This document shows positions 45,187 to 55,700 of a stretch of 64,000 bases of DNA, in pieces; position 1 is the first letter of the stretch, and every line of letters starts with the position of its first letter. The notes under the pieces were generated by a model. The model made no database searches. It was given only the letters and a program-made list of their open reading frames with translations, and was not told where the DNA came from. The stretch spans positions 310,001-374,000 of the forward strand of contig NZ_JAKGAN010000002.1 of the NCBI RefSeq assembly GCF_023061135.1. Direction: 5' to 3'. The translations under genes and the position numbers were made by a program. The DNA is from Chromohalobacter sarecensis. Lineage in GTDB: Bacteria; Pseudomonadota; Gammaproteobacteria; Pseudomonadales; Halomonadaceae.

Positions 45187-45477
45187 ATGCCCAAACGACT
45201 CTGTGAAATCTTCAAGAGCCCGCGTCGCGACGAGATGTATTTATACGTGGATCGCGCGCGAGGGCTGACGGATGTGCCCGAAGCGCTGCTCGAGCGGTTC
45301 GGTAAACCGGTATCCGTGACCGTGATGATGCTCAGCGAAGACAAGCCGCTGGCGCGGGCCAAGGCGGGGGACGTGCTGGCCGCCATCGCGTCACAAGGCT
45401 TCTACCTGCAGATGCCGCCGGCACGCGAGGCCTACATGCTGGATTCATACAAGGCGCCCACTGAGGCACGGTACTGA
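45187..45477 (+). CDS. ycgL: YcgL domain protein
   Basis: 96 residues. The opening MPKRLCEIFKSPRRDEMYLYVD and the closing GFYLQMPPA are the YcgL family marks. The family is conserved beside rnd and ycgN in gammaproteobacteria. No biochemical role is known; a cytoplasmic protein. Starts 13 bases after rnd. Confidence 0.9.
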   Translation: MPKRLCEIFKSPRRDEMYLYVDRARGLTDVPEALLERFGKPVSVTVMMLSEDKPLARAKAGDVLAAIASQGFYLQMPPAREAYMLDSYKAPTEARY

Positions 45478-45482
45478 CGACT

Positions 45483-45929
45483 ATGCGTGAACGTTTCTGG
45501 GAACGCTTTACTCTCGACGAGCTCGACGATGAAGAGTGGGAAGCGCTCTGCGACGGCTGCGGGAAGTGTTGTCTGCTTAAGCTTGAAGACGACGAGAGCG
45601 GCGATGTCGCCACGCTCAACGTGGCCTGCCAGTTGCTGGATATCGATACTTGCCGTTGCAGCGATTACGAAAACCGCTTCGAGCATGTGCCGGGATGCAC
45701 CAAGTTGACTCGCGACAACCTGGCGGCGTTTCACTGGCTGCCGGCGTCGTGTGCCTATCGTCGATTGGCCGAGGGACGCAAGCTCGCGGCCTGGCATCCA
45801 CTGATCGCTGGCGATGCACAGCGCATGCATCGCAAGCAAAAGAGCGTGCGTCACTTCGCGGTGAGCGAGTGCGAGGTGGCCGACGAGGCGCTCGAAGATC
45901 ACATCATCGACATCATCCCGTGCCAATGA
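45483..45929 (+). CDS. ycgN: YcgN family cysteine-cluster protein
   Basis: 148 residues with the CxxCxxCC cluster (CDGCGKCCLLKLEDD), CRCSDY and a later Cys pair, a pattern of the YkgJ/YcgN zinc- or iron-binding family. Follows ycgL at 5 bases. Function unknown. A strong hairpin ends the unit 28 bp later. Confidence 0.92.
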   Translation: MRERFWERFTLDELDDEEWEALCDGCGKCCLLKLEDDESGDVATLNVACQLLDIDTCRCSDYENRFEHVPGCTKLTRDNLAAFHWLPASCAYRRLAEGRKLAAWHPLIAGDAQRMHRKQKSVRHFAVSECEVADEALEDHIIDIIPCQ

Positions 45930-45956
45930 CGTTGTCGGTGGCATGGTGCGGTATAT

Positions 45957-45984
45957 GAAGAAGGCCCCAACCGGGGCCTTCTTC
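45957..45984. terminator. Bidirectional terminator between ycgN and ptrB
   Basis: 12-bp perfect stem GAAGAAGGCCCC / GGGGCCTTCTTC, loop AACC. A/T-rich base of the stem on both sides of a convergent pair. Confidence 0.85.
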
Positions 45985-45995
45985 GTTATGGGGCG

Positions 45996-48092
45996 TCAGC
46001 GTGGGCGGTCAGCTGGCATCTCGGTGTCGGTGAGGCCCAGTGCCCAAAGTAGGAAGGCATCCTGGCGAGCGTTGTCGTGCCAGGCCTTGAAGCGTCCCGA
46101 GGCGCCGCCATGCCCGGCGGCCATGTCGGTGCGCAGGAGGATGGGGCGGTGCTGCTCGGCGGGCAGTTGTGAGACGATCTCGGTCAGGCGCGCGTAAAGC
46201 TTGGCCGGCTCCCAATAGGGCACGCGCGAGTCGTGCCAACTGCCTTGCAGGAACAGCGTGGGATAGGGCTGCGCGACGAGGTTGTCGAGGGGGGAATAGT
46301 CTCGAATGCGGCGTTTCGCTTCCGGTTCGTTAGGATTGCCCCATTCGCTGTATTCCGCGGTCGTCAACGGCAGGTCGGGGTTTTCCATGGTGCGCAGCAC
46401 ATCGACGAACGGCACGTCGAGCACGGCGGCACAGAATGCATCCGGCTCGAGATTGAGGCTGGCGCCGACTAGCAGGCCGCCGGCGCTGGCGCCATAGGCG
46501 GCGATGCGCTGGGTATCTGCCACGCCATGTGCCACCAGGGCATGGCGCGCGGCGAGAAAGTCGCGGAAGCTGTTTTCCTTGTGCGCCAGTTTGCCGGCCA
46601 GGTACCAGGGTTCGCCCCGGTCGCCGCCGCCGCGTACATGGGCGACGGCGAACGCCACGCCCCGCGACAGCAGCTCGAGCCGCGCCACGGAGAACCACGG
46701 ATCGAGCACCTCCCCGTAGGCGCCATAGCCATAGAGCAACGTCGGCAGTGGCCCTTGCTCGATCAGATCGCCCCGCGCCACGACGGACACCGGGATGCGT
46801 TCGCCGTCGTGGGCCTCGGCCCAAAGGCGGCGGCATACCAGTTGCTCGGGGGCCAGGTCGCCATGCACGGGCTGGGCCTTGAGTAGACGGCGCGCATCGG
46901 TATCGAGATCGTGCTCGATCCAGCGCGGCGGCAGCGTGAACGATTCCTCGTGCAGGCGCAGGAGACGGGTGTCGAAATCGGGTGTATCGCCGAGTATCAG
47001 GCTGCAGGGCGCTTCGGGCAGCGGCAGGCGCCGCTTGATTGGCGTCTCCGTGTCGAGCGCGACCACGCTGAGATGCACCTGAGCCTCACGATGATCACGT
47101 TCGGTGATGACGAGCCCCCAGGCAAAGGCATCGACGCCTTCCAGCGTCAGGTGCTCCTGGTGGTCGAGCAGCGGCGTCCAGTCATCCGGCGTGGACTCGG
47201 CCGCGATATCGAGCCGGAAATGCGGCGCGTCCTGGTTATGCAGGATGTAGAAATGACCGGGGCGGTGCTCGAGGCCGTATTCGACGCCCTTGACACGTTC
47301 GCGTACGCAGCGCGGCGGCGTATCGGGCGTTGCCGCGGGGATCAGGTGGCACTCCGATGTGTCCTTGGAGGCGGTTTCCAGCACCAGCCAGGCGCGTGAA
47401 CGGGTCTTGCCCAGTCCCACCCAGAATTCAGAGTCCGCTTCACGAAATAGGCACGCGCTTTCTCCGCTGACGATGTCCAGCCGCCAGATGCTGTCCGGGC
47501 GCTGCGTGTCGTCGTAACGCGTGAACAGCAGATTGCGGTTGTCCTCGGCGCAGCACAGTTCGGGGCCGATGTCGGTCAGCAAGCGCCGAGGTTCGCCGTC
47601 AGGCAGGACACGCAGGAAGAGATCGAAATTCTCGTCGCCGTTGGTGTCTTCGGTCCACGCCAGCCAGCTTTCATCCGGTGCGATGGCCATGTCGGCGACT
47701 TCCATGAAGTCGTGTTCTTGGGCGCGGGCCTGGACATCGAGCACGCATTCACGCCGTGACGCATCGTGGTTGGGGTGGCGCCACCATACCGGATAGTCGG
47801 CGTCGTGGGCGGTCTCGCTCCAGTAGGTATAGTGATCGAGTGGCGTGCGCAGGCCATCGACAGCCAGCTCGCGACGCGCCAAGTGGCCGGCGTAGAGCGT
47901 CTCGACGAGCGGCTCGAGGGGCGCGAAGCAGGCGGTGGACTCTACGTTGGCCTGCTCGAGAAAGCCCTCTACCTCAGGATCGTCACGATTCTCCAGCCAA
48001 TGCCAGTGAGGATCGTCCTTGCGTTTGAAGCGCGCGACCGGCGAGAGTTGGGTTGCGTCGTGAAGCGCAGGGATGTGCGGCTGTGCTTTCAT
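45996..48092 (-). CDS. ptrB: Oligopeptidase B-type S9 serine peptidase
   Basis: 698 residues. Beta-propeller N-terminal part (HWHWLENRDDPEV, FMEVADMAIAPDESWLAWTED) then alpha/beta hydrolase. Catalytic Ser in AAYGASAGGLLVG, Asp in QGSWHDSRVPYWEP, His in MAAGHGGASGRF. These features and length fit oligopeptidase B, which cleaves after basic residues in short peptides. Cytoplasmic, no signal peptide. The start leaves only 48 bp to the divergent gene at 48141. Confidence 0.9.
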   Translation of the reverse strand: MKAQPHIPALHDATQLSPVARFKRKDDPHWHWLENRDDPEVEGFLEQANVESTACFAPLEPLVETLYAGHLARRELAVDGLRTPLDHYTYWSETAHDADYPVWWRHPNHDASRRECVLDVQARAQEHDFMEVADMAIAPDESWLAWTEDTNGDENFDLFLRVLPDGEPRRLLTDIGPELCCAEDNRNLLFTRYDDTQRPDSIWRLDIVSGESACLFREADSEFWVGLGKTRSRAWLVLETASKDTSECHLIPAATPDTPPRCVRERVKGVEYGLEHRPGHFYILHNQDAPHFRLDIAAESTPDDWTPLLDHQEHLTLEGVDAFAWGLVITERDHREAQVHLSVVALDTETPIKRRLPLPEAPCSLILGDTPDFDTRLLRLHEESFTLPPRWIEHDLDTDARRLLKAQPVHGDLAPEQLVCRRLWAEAHDGERIPVSVVARGDLIEQGPLPTLLYGYGAYGEVLDPWFSVARLELLSRGVAFAVAHVRGGGDRGEPWYLAGKLAHKENSFRDFLAARHALVAHGVADTQRIAAYGASAGGLLVGASLNLEPDAFCAAVLDVPFVDVLRTMENPDLPLTTAEYSEWGNPNEPEAKRRIRDYSPLDNLVAQPYPTLFLQGSWHDSRVPYWEPAKLYARLTEIVSQLPAEQHRPILLRTDMAAGHGGASGRFKAWHDNARQDAFLLWALGLTDTEMPADRPR

Positions 48093-48140
48093 GTGTAGCG
48101 GTGTACCATGTCGAAGAAAGATCGAACGCGAGAGGACGCG

Positions 48141-48599
48141 ATGCTGATTTCCGATTCCTTGCCACAGTTGTGGCTGAGTTACTTTGTATTATCGCTGCTG
48201 GTGCTGGTCACCGGCTACCTTGGGGTGCGCTTTTTGCCCAGATTGCCGCGTTGGGTGGTCACCGGTGCGGTTGCGGGGATGTTATGGGCAGTAGCGCCGT
48301 TTACCTCGCCCTTGCTGGAGGACGGAGAGCATTATTCCGGTCTCGCGCCGGCCATCGTCGTCGTCGCTGTGGGGGTGCTGCAGGGCGATGGCGGGCAACT
48401 TGCCGTGGCCACGCCGCTGTTGTTGGTCGGCATGGCGATAGGCGGCGTGCTGGGCGCGCTGTTATGGATGTGGCGCCGGCGTCGCAATAGCGGTGGTGAT
48501 AACGACGCATCACGCGGTGGCCGTGGCAAGCAGCGTAAGTCGCGCAGCGGAAATACGCAGAATGACGCCGCCGGGCGTCGTGAGCCGGTGCTCAACTGA
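48141..48599 (+). CDS. Small integral membrane protein of unknown function
   Basis: 152 residues. Three hydrophobic helices (LWLSYFVLSLLVLVTGYLGV, about residues 48-65, and ATPLLLVGMAIGGVLGALLW) precede a basic, Ser/Gly/Arg-rich C-terminal tail. AGAGGA lies 5 nt before the ATG at 48141; an in-frame start 11 codons earlier is possible. A vWA protein gene follows 58 bp later on the same strand, so cooperation at the membrane is a reasonable guess only. Family not recognised. Confidence 0.7.
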   Translation: MLISDSLPQLWLSYFVLSLLVLVTGYLGVRFLPRLPRWVVTGAVAGMLWAVAPFTSPLLEDGEHYSGLAPAIVVVAVGVLQGDGGQLAVATPLLLVGMAIGGVLGALLWMWRRRRNSGGDNDASRGGRGKQRKSRSGNTQNDAAGRREPVLN

Positions 48600-48657
48600 T
48601 ACTCTGATATCCGTATTACGCAAGATTACGCAAGCAATTATAAAAGAAGGAAGGGTC

Positions 48658-50475
48658 ATGCGAGCGCTGTTCGCGTTGCTGTTGTTATGTGTTGGCGGGG
48701 GGCTCTCGCCCCTCGGCTGGGCACAGGACTCCGCCGCATCCCCGACGCCGGATATTCGCATGATTTTCGACGTCTCGGGCAGCATGAAAGCCAATGATCC
48801 CGATAACTTGCGCGCTTCTGCACTGCAACTGGCGGCGACGTTGCTGCCCTCGCAGGCGCGTGGTTCGGTGTGGACGTTCGGCTCGCAGGTGCGTAATCCC
48901 TTGCCCGATGGCAAGGTCGATGCCCAATGGCGACGGCGTGCCCGGTCGCTGGCGCCGCAACTCGTCGATTATCAGCAGTTCACCGATATAGAAGGGGTGC
49001 TGCGAGACGCCACCGATGCTTTAGGAGGCAAGCGCCATGTGGTGTTGTTGACCGATGGCATGGTCGATTTGCCGGGAAGTGGCGAGGAAAAACGCACCCG
49101 TGATGCGGCGTCGCGCGAGACATTGCTGAGCTCGCTGGCGCCTGAACTTGCCTCGCGCGATGATGTGGTGGTGCATACCATTGCGCTATCGCATAACGTG
49201 GATCGCGAGCTGCTCGAGCGGATATCCCAAGCCACGGGTGGCTTGGCGGCGGTAGCTGAAACGCCCGAAGCATTGCTGCGGGCATTTCTCGATGTACTCG
49301 AGCGCATCGTGCCCCGCGATCAACTGCCGCTCGAGGAAGGACGTTTCGATGTCGATGACGAAGTCGAGAACTTCAATGCGCTGATTTTTCACGACGAGGA
49401 CGCGTCCGAGATCACCCTGGTGGGCCCCGACGGCGAGCGTTATACGCGTGACGACCATCCCGATGACATCCTCTGGCAGGACAATCCCCGTTATGACCTG
49501 ATTCGCGTCCCCGAGCCGCAGGCGGGCGAGTGGCATATCGAAGGGCCGGTGGGCCGCGATAGCCGCGTGAGCATCGAGTCGCCGTTGCAATTGCGCAGTG
49601 ACAGCTTGCCGCCGACCCTGTATCTGGGCTTCGATGTACCGCTCGACGCTTGGCTATCCCGCGAGGGCGAAACCCTTGAAGGCGATACGTTGCCTGAAGA
49701 CATTCGCCTGCGTGGCGAATTGCGCGGACTCGATGACGAAACGCTCGTCTCCACGTCCTTGAAAGCCGGTGACGATGGGCATTTCACGGGGACGCTGGCA
49801 GCGCCCGAGGAGGCAGGCAATGCCCGCCTGGTACTCAATGCCGATAGCGACGCCTGGACGCGCGAGCGCGTGCAGGGCGTCAATGTCGTCACCCCCGTGA
49901 CCGCGACGCTGAACGACGATGCCACGCAGGTCACGCTGGAGGCGCAGCATCCGCGCCTGAACGTCGACAATACGCAGATTTCGGCGAGCCTGCTGGGCGA
50001 AACGCTCGACGTGGTACCCGATGACGAGCGGACATGGCAGATCGCGTTGCCGGAGATCGACCCCGATCAAGCGGTGCCGTTGGATCTCGATGTGACGGTG
50101 ACGCTCGACGACCGCTCCTGGTCCATTGCCTTGCCTGTGCTACGCCTCAACCCCGAGGCGCGTATCGGCGTTTCCGGCGCCGAGATCGATGACGATGGGC
50201 CGCGCGCCGAGGCGTTGCCGGACGGCAAGGCTGCCAGCCAAGAGGAAAAGAGTGATGCGAGCGAGGAACGTAACCTGACCACCATGGCCGGCGCGCTATG
50301 GGATAAGGCCGGCGGCGAGTGGCAGGCACTGCGACCGCATATCGAGCCCTACGCCAAGCGCCCTTCGACGTGGGTGGTGCTCGCCGCGCTGCTAGTGGCA
50401 TTGGCAATCTTGTGGACGCTGCGTCGGCGCTCCAGACGGCGTCGGCATCGGCGGCGGCGCGAACCGCAGGTCTAA
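48658..50475 (+). CDS. Periplasmic von Willebrand A-domain protein with C-terminal membrane anchor
   Basis: 605 residues. Signal peptide (LFALLLLCVGGGLSPLGWAQ), a vWA domain (about residues 30-200) with the MIDAS motif DVSGSM, then TDGMVDLPG for the second metal contact. A long beta-sheet region follows, then near the C-terminus a membrane helix (WVVLAALLVALAILWTL) and an Arg-rich cytoplasmic tail (RRRSRRRRHRRRR). So most of it is periplasmic and single-anchored. GGAAGGG precedes the ATG. Function unknown; vWA domains mediate metal-dependent protein contact. A terminator follows at once. Confidence 0.8.
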   Translation: MRALFALLLLCVGGGLSPLGWAQDSAASPTPDIRMIFDVSGSMKANDPDNLRASALQLAATLLPSQARGSVWTFGSQVRNPLPDGKVDAQWRRRARSLAPQLVDYQQFTDIEGVLRDATDALGGKRHVVLLTDGMVDLPGSGEEKRTRDAASRETLLSSLAPELASRDDVVVHTIALSHNVDRELLERISQATGGLAAVAETPEALLRAFLDVLERIVPRDQLPLEEGRFDVDDEVENFNALIFHDEDASEITLVGPDGERYTRDDHPDDILWQDNPRYDLIRVPEPQAGEWHIEGPVGRDSRVSIESPLQLRSDSLPPTLYLGFDVPLDAWLSREGETLEGDTLPEDIRLRGELRGLDDETLVSTSLKAGDDGHFTGTLAAPEEAGNARLVLNADSDAWTRERVQGVNVVTPVTATLNDDATQVTLEAQHPRLNVDNTQISASLLGETLDVVPDDERTWQIALPEIDPDQAVPLDLDVTVTLDDRSWSIALPVLRLNPEARIGVSGAEIDDDGPRAEALPDGKAASQEEKSDASEERNLTTMAGALWDKAGGEWQALRPHIEPYAKRPSTWVVLAALLVALAILWTLRRRSRRRRHRRRREPQV

Positions 50476-50493
50476 CCATCGGCAAGATCCATA

Positions 50494-50520
50494 GCCTCGG
50501 CATGATTGCCGGGGCTTTTT
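50494..50520 (+). terminator. Intrinsic terminator after the vWA gene
   Basis: 9-bp stem GCCTCGGCA / TGCCGGGGC (one T-G pair), loop TGAT, then five Ts. Confidence 0.85.
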
Positions 50521-50944
50521 GTCTTCCGGTGCCTGTGAATATGTGTCGAGGGTCGGTATTGAACGTTAGTTTCAATCGACTGTTTTAATTCTTGCTGGCC
50601 TGTTATAACGGAAACGGCACCGTCAATGATGTTGTCCGACAGATATCGAACAATGTTTCATCACGCACGCCGAGCTGGCTGGTGTCGTAGCCGGTGTCGC
50701 GCTATCTTGCGGAAAGCCTGTGTTTTTCGGTATGACCCAGGCTCGAGATGCAATAATAAATGTCGGCGCCCTGAGGGTGTTTACAAAACAGGCGAACGAA
50801 GGCAAGGCAAGGCAAAATTGGCCGAAAAAACGGAGTTTACATGGGGGTAAATGAGTATTTTGAGGCCGATTTTAACGCCGAATTGTCGAGTGCAGCCCTT
50901 TTGTAAGCACCCTCTGAAGTCGACCCGGTCAGCGGAGATATACA
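50521..50944. other. Intergenic region upstream of fadD
   Basis: About 420 bases without a gene. GAACGTTAGTTTC (near 50560) loosely resembles a PsrA/FadR-class fatty-acid regulator box, but this is weak. The right third is occupied by a 142-bp imperfect palindrome (50773-50914) that ends 30 bp before the fadD start. The fadD ribosome site (GCGGAGA) lies outside it. Confidence 0.5.
50773..50914. repeat. 142-bp long imperfect palindrome
   Basis: Left arm begins GAGGGTGTTTACAAAA (50773-50788), and the right arm ends with its reverse complement (TTTTGTAAGCACCCTC, 50899-50914), 15 of 16 bases matching. Inside, AAAATTGGCC and AAAA blocks, then GTTTACAT / TAAATGAG at the centre, also pair as mirror images. 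Each arm is 71 bases. It could fold as a long stem in DNA or RNA, or be a small repeated or mobile element (MITE-like). One copy only in this window. Confidence 0.7.
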
Positions 50945-52636
50945 ATGAGCCACGCCACCTCGCCGGTCGTTTCCGGTCCGCCTCTCGAAGGAATGGAGGA
51001 GTTCGCCTCGGTCAACGAGGTGTTCGTCCACACCTGCGGGCGCTTCGCCGACAAGCCGGCGTTTACCTGCATGGGCAAAACGCTGAGCTATGCAGAGCTC
51101 GAACGCCTCTCGCGGGATTTCGCCGCCTGGCTCAGCGAGGAAACCGATCTCGTGCCAGGAGATCGCATCGCCATCCAGTTGCCCAATGTGCTGCAGTTTC
51201 CCGTGGCGATCTTCGGTGCCATGCGAGCCGGGCTAGTGGTGGTCAATACCAACCCGCTGTATACCGAGCGCGAGATGGCGCATCAATTTCAGGATGCCGA
51301 CGTCAAGGCGATCCTGATCCTTGCCAACATGGCCGACAAGCTCGAGCGGATACTGCCGCGCACGGCGATTCGTCACGTACTGGTGACCGAGCTCGGCGAC
51401 ATGCATGACTTTCCCAAGCGTCCGCTGATCAATGCCGTGGTCAAGCACGTCAAGAAGATGGTGCCGCGCTACACGTTGCCCGAGGCGACGCGCTTTCGCG
51501 ATGCGCTGACACGCGGGCGAGGGCAGTCGAGCGAAGCGGCCATATGCCAGAGCGACGATGTGGCCGTGCTGCAGTACACCGGCGGTACTACCGGCGTGGC
51601 CAAGGGCACCATGCTCACGCATCGCAACCTGATCGCCAACATGCTGCAAACGCGCCAGATGATCGCCGGGCTGATCGAGGAAGGGCGCGAGACGATCATC
51701 GCGCCGCTGCCCGTCTATCATATCTATACCTTTACGGTGAATTGCCTGTTCACCATGGTCACCGGCAATCACACCGTGCTGATTCCCAATCCGCGCGATA
51801 TCGACGGCTTCATCAAGACGCTGCGCAAGACCGAGTACACCGGTTTCGTGGGCCTCAATACGTTGTTCAATGCGCTATGCAATCGCGAGGACTTCCGTGC
51901 CCTGGATTTTTCGCGTCTCAAGCTGACCATTTCCGGGGGCATGGCGCTGACCAAGGCCGCCGCGAAACGTTGGGAAGAGGTCACGGGTTGCGCGATTCTG
52001 GAAGGCTACGGGATGACCGAGACCTCGCCCATTGTGTGCGTCAATCCGCCGGACGGTATTCAACTGGGGACTATCGGCAAGCCGGTGCCCGGCACCTCGA
52101 TCAAGGTGATCGGTCCGGAAGGCGAAGAGGTGGTGCGGGGCGAGCCTGGCGAGCTGTGCGTTCAGGGGCCGCAGGTGATGAAGGGTTATTGGAATCGCCC
52201 TGAGGATACCGCCAAGACGCTGGACGCCGAGGGCTGGATCCGCACCGGGGATATCGCCGTGATTCAGGATGACGACTACGTGCGCATCGTCGACCGTAAG
52301 AAGGACATGATCATCGTCTCCGGCTTCAACGTCTATCCCAACGAGGTCGAGGACGTGGTGGCCACGCACGCGGATGTGATCGAGGTCGCTGCTATCGGCG
52401 TGCCTGATGAGGCCTCCGGCGAGGCGATCAAGCTCTTCGTGGTGAGCCGCGACGAGGCGTTGGATGCCGAGACGTTGCGCCGCTGGTGCAAGCAGGAACT
52501 CTCCGCCTACAAGGTGCCCAAGCTCATCGAGTTTCGCGATGAACTGCCCAAGACCAACGTCGGCAAGGTACTGCGCCGCGAGCTTCGCGACGGCCAAGAC
52601 AGCAAAGAATCGGCGCCGAGTAATGGGCTGACATAG
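50945..52636 (+). CDS. fadD: Long-chain fatty acid-CoA ligase
   Basis: 563-residue ANL-superfamily enzyme, activating fatty acids to acyl-CoA at the inner face of the membrane. AMP-binding motif YTGGTTGVAKGTMLTH, GYGMTETSPIV, hinge DRKKDMIIVSGFNVYPNEVE, and the C-terminal catalytic Lys in LPKTNVGKVLRRELR. Length and motifs match FadD. A long leader with a palindrome suggests regulated expression. Terminator follows at 52666. Confidence 0.94.
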   Translation: MSHATSPVVSGPPLEGMEEFASVNEVFVHTCGRFADKPAFTCMGKTLSYAELERLSRDFAAWLSEETDLVPGDRIAIQLPNVLQFPVAIFGAMRAGLVVVNTNPLYTEREMAHQFQDADVKAILILANMADKLERILPRTAIRHVLVTELGDMHDFPKRPLINAVVKHVKKMVPRYTLPEATRFRDALTRGRGQSSEAAICQSDDVAVLQYTGGTTGVAKGTMLTHRNLIANMLQTRQMIAGLIEEGRETIIAPLPVYHIYTFTVNCLFTMVTGNHTVLIPNPRDIDGFIKTLRKTEYTGFVGLNTLFNALCNREDFRALDFSRLKLTISGGMALTKAAAKRWEEVTGCAILEGYGMTETSPIVCVNPPDGIQLGTIGKPVPGTSIKVIGPEGEEVVRGEPGELCVQGPQVMKGYWNRPEDTAKTLDAEGWIRTGDIAVIQDDDYVRIVDRKKDMIIVSGFNVYPNEVEDVVATHADVIEVAAIGVPDEASGEAIKLFVVSRDEALDAETLRRWCKQELSAYKVPKLIEFRDELPKTNVGKVLRRELRDGQDSKESAPSNGLT

Positions 52637-52665
52637 GCGCGAGGTCGGCCTTGGCGTTACAATTG

Positions 52666-52698
52666 ACGGCTCGTCTTCGCGTGAAGGCGAGCCGTTTT
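52666..52698 (+). terminator. Terminator between fadD and hrpA
   Basis: 8-bp stem ACGGCTCG / CGAGCCGT with an inner TTC/GAA extension, then TTTT. It separates fadD from hrpA. Confidence 0.8.
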
Positions 52699-52718
52699 GC
52701 TGATTTCATGAGGCGCCC

Positions 52719-55700
52719 TTGAGCACGACACCGACGAGCGATTCCCGCGATCAACTGGCGCGCCTGCGCTCGCAACTCGACGATTGCCTGCTGCGCGACG
52801 CCCGCGATCAGGGGCGGCGTCTCGACAAGCTGGCAGGACGCGCGCGCGGCGGTAAACCCATCGACCGTTCGCTGCGCGAGATCGAAACGCGTCTGGCGCG
52901 CTCCCGAGAGGCCTTGGCGGCACGGCGTGCCCAGCCGTTGACGCTGCGTTATCCCGAGCATCTACCCGTGGTCGAGCGTCGCGAGGACCTGCTGGCGGCG
53001 CTCGATGAACACCAGATCGTCGTGGTGGCCGGGGAAACCGGCTCGGGCAAGACCACCCAGCTACCCAAGCTGTGTCTCGAGCTGGGGCTGGGGCGGCGCG
53101 GCCTGATCGGCCATACGCAGCCACGGCGCCTGGCGGCACGCACCGTCGCCACGCGCCTCGCCGAAGAACTGGAAGTACCGCTGGGGTCACAAGTCGGCTA
53201 TCAGGTGCGCTTCACCGACCAGACCGATGAGCGCACGTTGGTCAAGCTGATGACCGACGGCATCCTGCTCGCCGAGACGCAGAACGACCCGGATCTCGAG
53301 CGCTACGAGGCGATCATCATCGACGAGGCTCACGAGCGCAGCCTCAACATCGACTTCCTGCTCGGGTATCTCAAGCGTCTCACCGAACGCCGCCCGGATC
53401 TCAAGATCATCATTACCTCGGCGACCATCGACGTCGAGCGTTTCAGCCAACACTTCGGGCGTGAAGGCAAGCCGGCGCCGGTTGTCGAGGTCTCGGGGCG
53501 CACGTACCCGGTGGACGTGTTTTATCGGCCGCTGGTGCGCGATGCCGACGACGAGGAAGACCGCTCCCTGCAGGAAGGCATCCTGCATGCGGTGGAAGAG
53601 ATCGAGTCCATCGAGCGCGAGCGACGCTGGTTCAGCGGGCCGCGCGACGTGTTGATCTTTCTGCCCGGTGAGCGGGAAATCCGCGAGACGGCGGATACCC
53701 TGCGGCGTGCCGATCTCCGCGGCACCGAGATCCTGCCGCTCTATGCGCGCCTTTCCAACGCCGAGCAGAACCGCGTGTTCCAGTCGCACACCGGGCGCCG
53801 CATCGTGCTGGCCACCAATGTCGCCGAAACCTCGTTGACCGTGCCGGGCATTCGTTATGTCATCGACCCCGGCCTGGTGCGCATCAGCCGTTACAGCTAC
53901 CGCTCCAAGGTGCAACGCCTGCCCATCGAGCCGGTCAGCCAGGCGAGTGCCGATCAGCGCAAGGGGCGCTGTGGGCGTATCAGCGAGGGTGTGTGTATTC
54001 GCCTCTACAGCGAGGAAGACTTCCTGGCGCGGCCGACCTACACCGAGCCCGAAATCCAGCGTACCAATCTGGCCTCGGTGATCCTGTCGATGCTGGCACT
54101 CAAACTCGGCGATATCGAAGCGTTTCCGTTCGTCGATGTGCCGGACTCGCGCTTCGTCAAGGACGGTTATCGCCTGCTCTATGAGCTGGGGGCGGTGAGC
54201 GCCGACAATCGCCTGAGCGAGCTGGGACGACGCCTGGCCCGCTTGCCCATCGATCCCCGCCTGGCGCGCATGGTGCTGGCCGGTGCCGAGCAGGGCAGCC
54301 TGCGCGAAACCTTGATCGTAGTCAGCGCGCTGACCGCCCAGGACCCGCGTGACCGCCCGGCCGACAAGCGCCAGGCCGCCGATCAACAACATCGCCAGTG
54401 GCAGGATCCCGAGTCCGACTTCATGGCCTGGCTGAATCTCTGGCATGGCGTCGAGCATGCGCGCGAGACCTTGTCAGGCAATCAGCTGCGGCGCTGGTGT
54501 CGCGACAACTATTTGAGTTATCTGCGCTTGCGCGAGTGGCACGATACTTTTCGCCAGCTCAAGCAATTGACCCGCGACATGGGGCTCGAGTCCTCGAGCG
54601 CCGTGCTGCCGCCCAAAGAAGACGCCCCCGCGACGGCGCATCCGCGTGTCGACGGCGAACGCCTGCACAAGGCGCTGCTCTCGGGGCTGCTCTCGCACCT
54701 GGGGACGCTGCAGGAAAATCGCGAGTATCTGGGCGCGCGCAATCGCAAGTTCATGATTCATCCCGGCTCGGGGCTGGCCAAGAAGACGCCCAAGTGGGTC
54801 ATGGCTGGCGAGTTGGTGGAAACCTCGCGGCTGTATGCGCGTGACGTGGCGCGCATCCAACCGGACTGGGTCGAGCCCATGGCCGAGCATCTGATCAAGC
54901 GCAGCCACAGCGAACCGCATTGGGAAATGAAGCGCGGCCAGGTGGTGGCTTTCGAGCAGGTCACGTTGTTCGGCCTGCCCATCGTCACCGGGCGGCGCGT
55001 CGACTATGCCAAGGTGGCGCCGGAGGAGGCGCGCGAAATCTTCATCCGCCGCGCCCTGGTGGAAGGCGAGTATCGCAGCCAGGCCGATTTCTTCCAGCAC
55101 AATCGCGCCTTGATCGACGACGTCGAGGAGCTCGAGGACCGCGCCCGCAAGCGCGATATCCTGGTCGACGAGGAGACGCTGTTCGCCTTCTACGATGCGC
55201 GCTTGCCGGCGGACGTCGCCGGTGCGCGCAGCTTCGAGCGCTGGCGCAAGCAAGCCGAGCGCGAGGCCCCTGAGGTACTCAAGCTCGACCGCGATACGCT
55301 GATGGCGCGTGACGCCGAGGAGATCACGCAGGAGGCCTATCCCGATGTGCTGGTACACAACGGCGTGCGCTACCCGCTGAGCTATCATTTCGCGCCCCGG
55401 GAGCCCGATGACGGCGTGACCTTGACGGTGCCGGCGGCAATGCTCTCGCAGCTCCCCGAAGGACGCCTCGAATGGTTGGTGCCGGGGCTCTTGCGCGAGA
55501 AGTGCATCGCGCTGCTCAAGACGCTGCCCAAGGCGATTCGCCGCCAGGTGGTGCCGATTCCCGATTGGGTGGATGCCGCCCTGGCGACGCTGGTGCCCGA
55601 TGAGCGTCCGCTGACCGAGGCGCTGGGCGAGTTCCTGCGTCGACGCACCGGCGTACGCCTGGGGCCCGATGACTGGCATACCGAGGCTCTCGAGGCGCAT

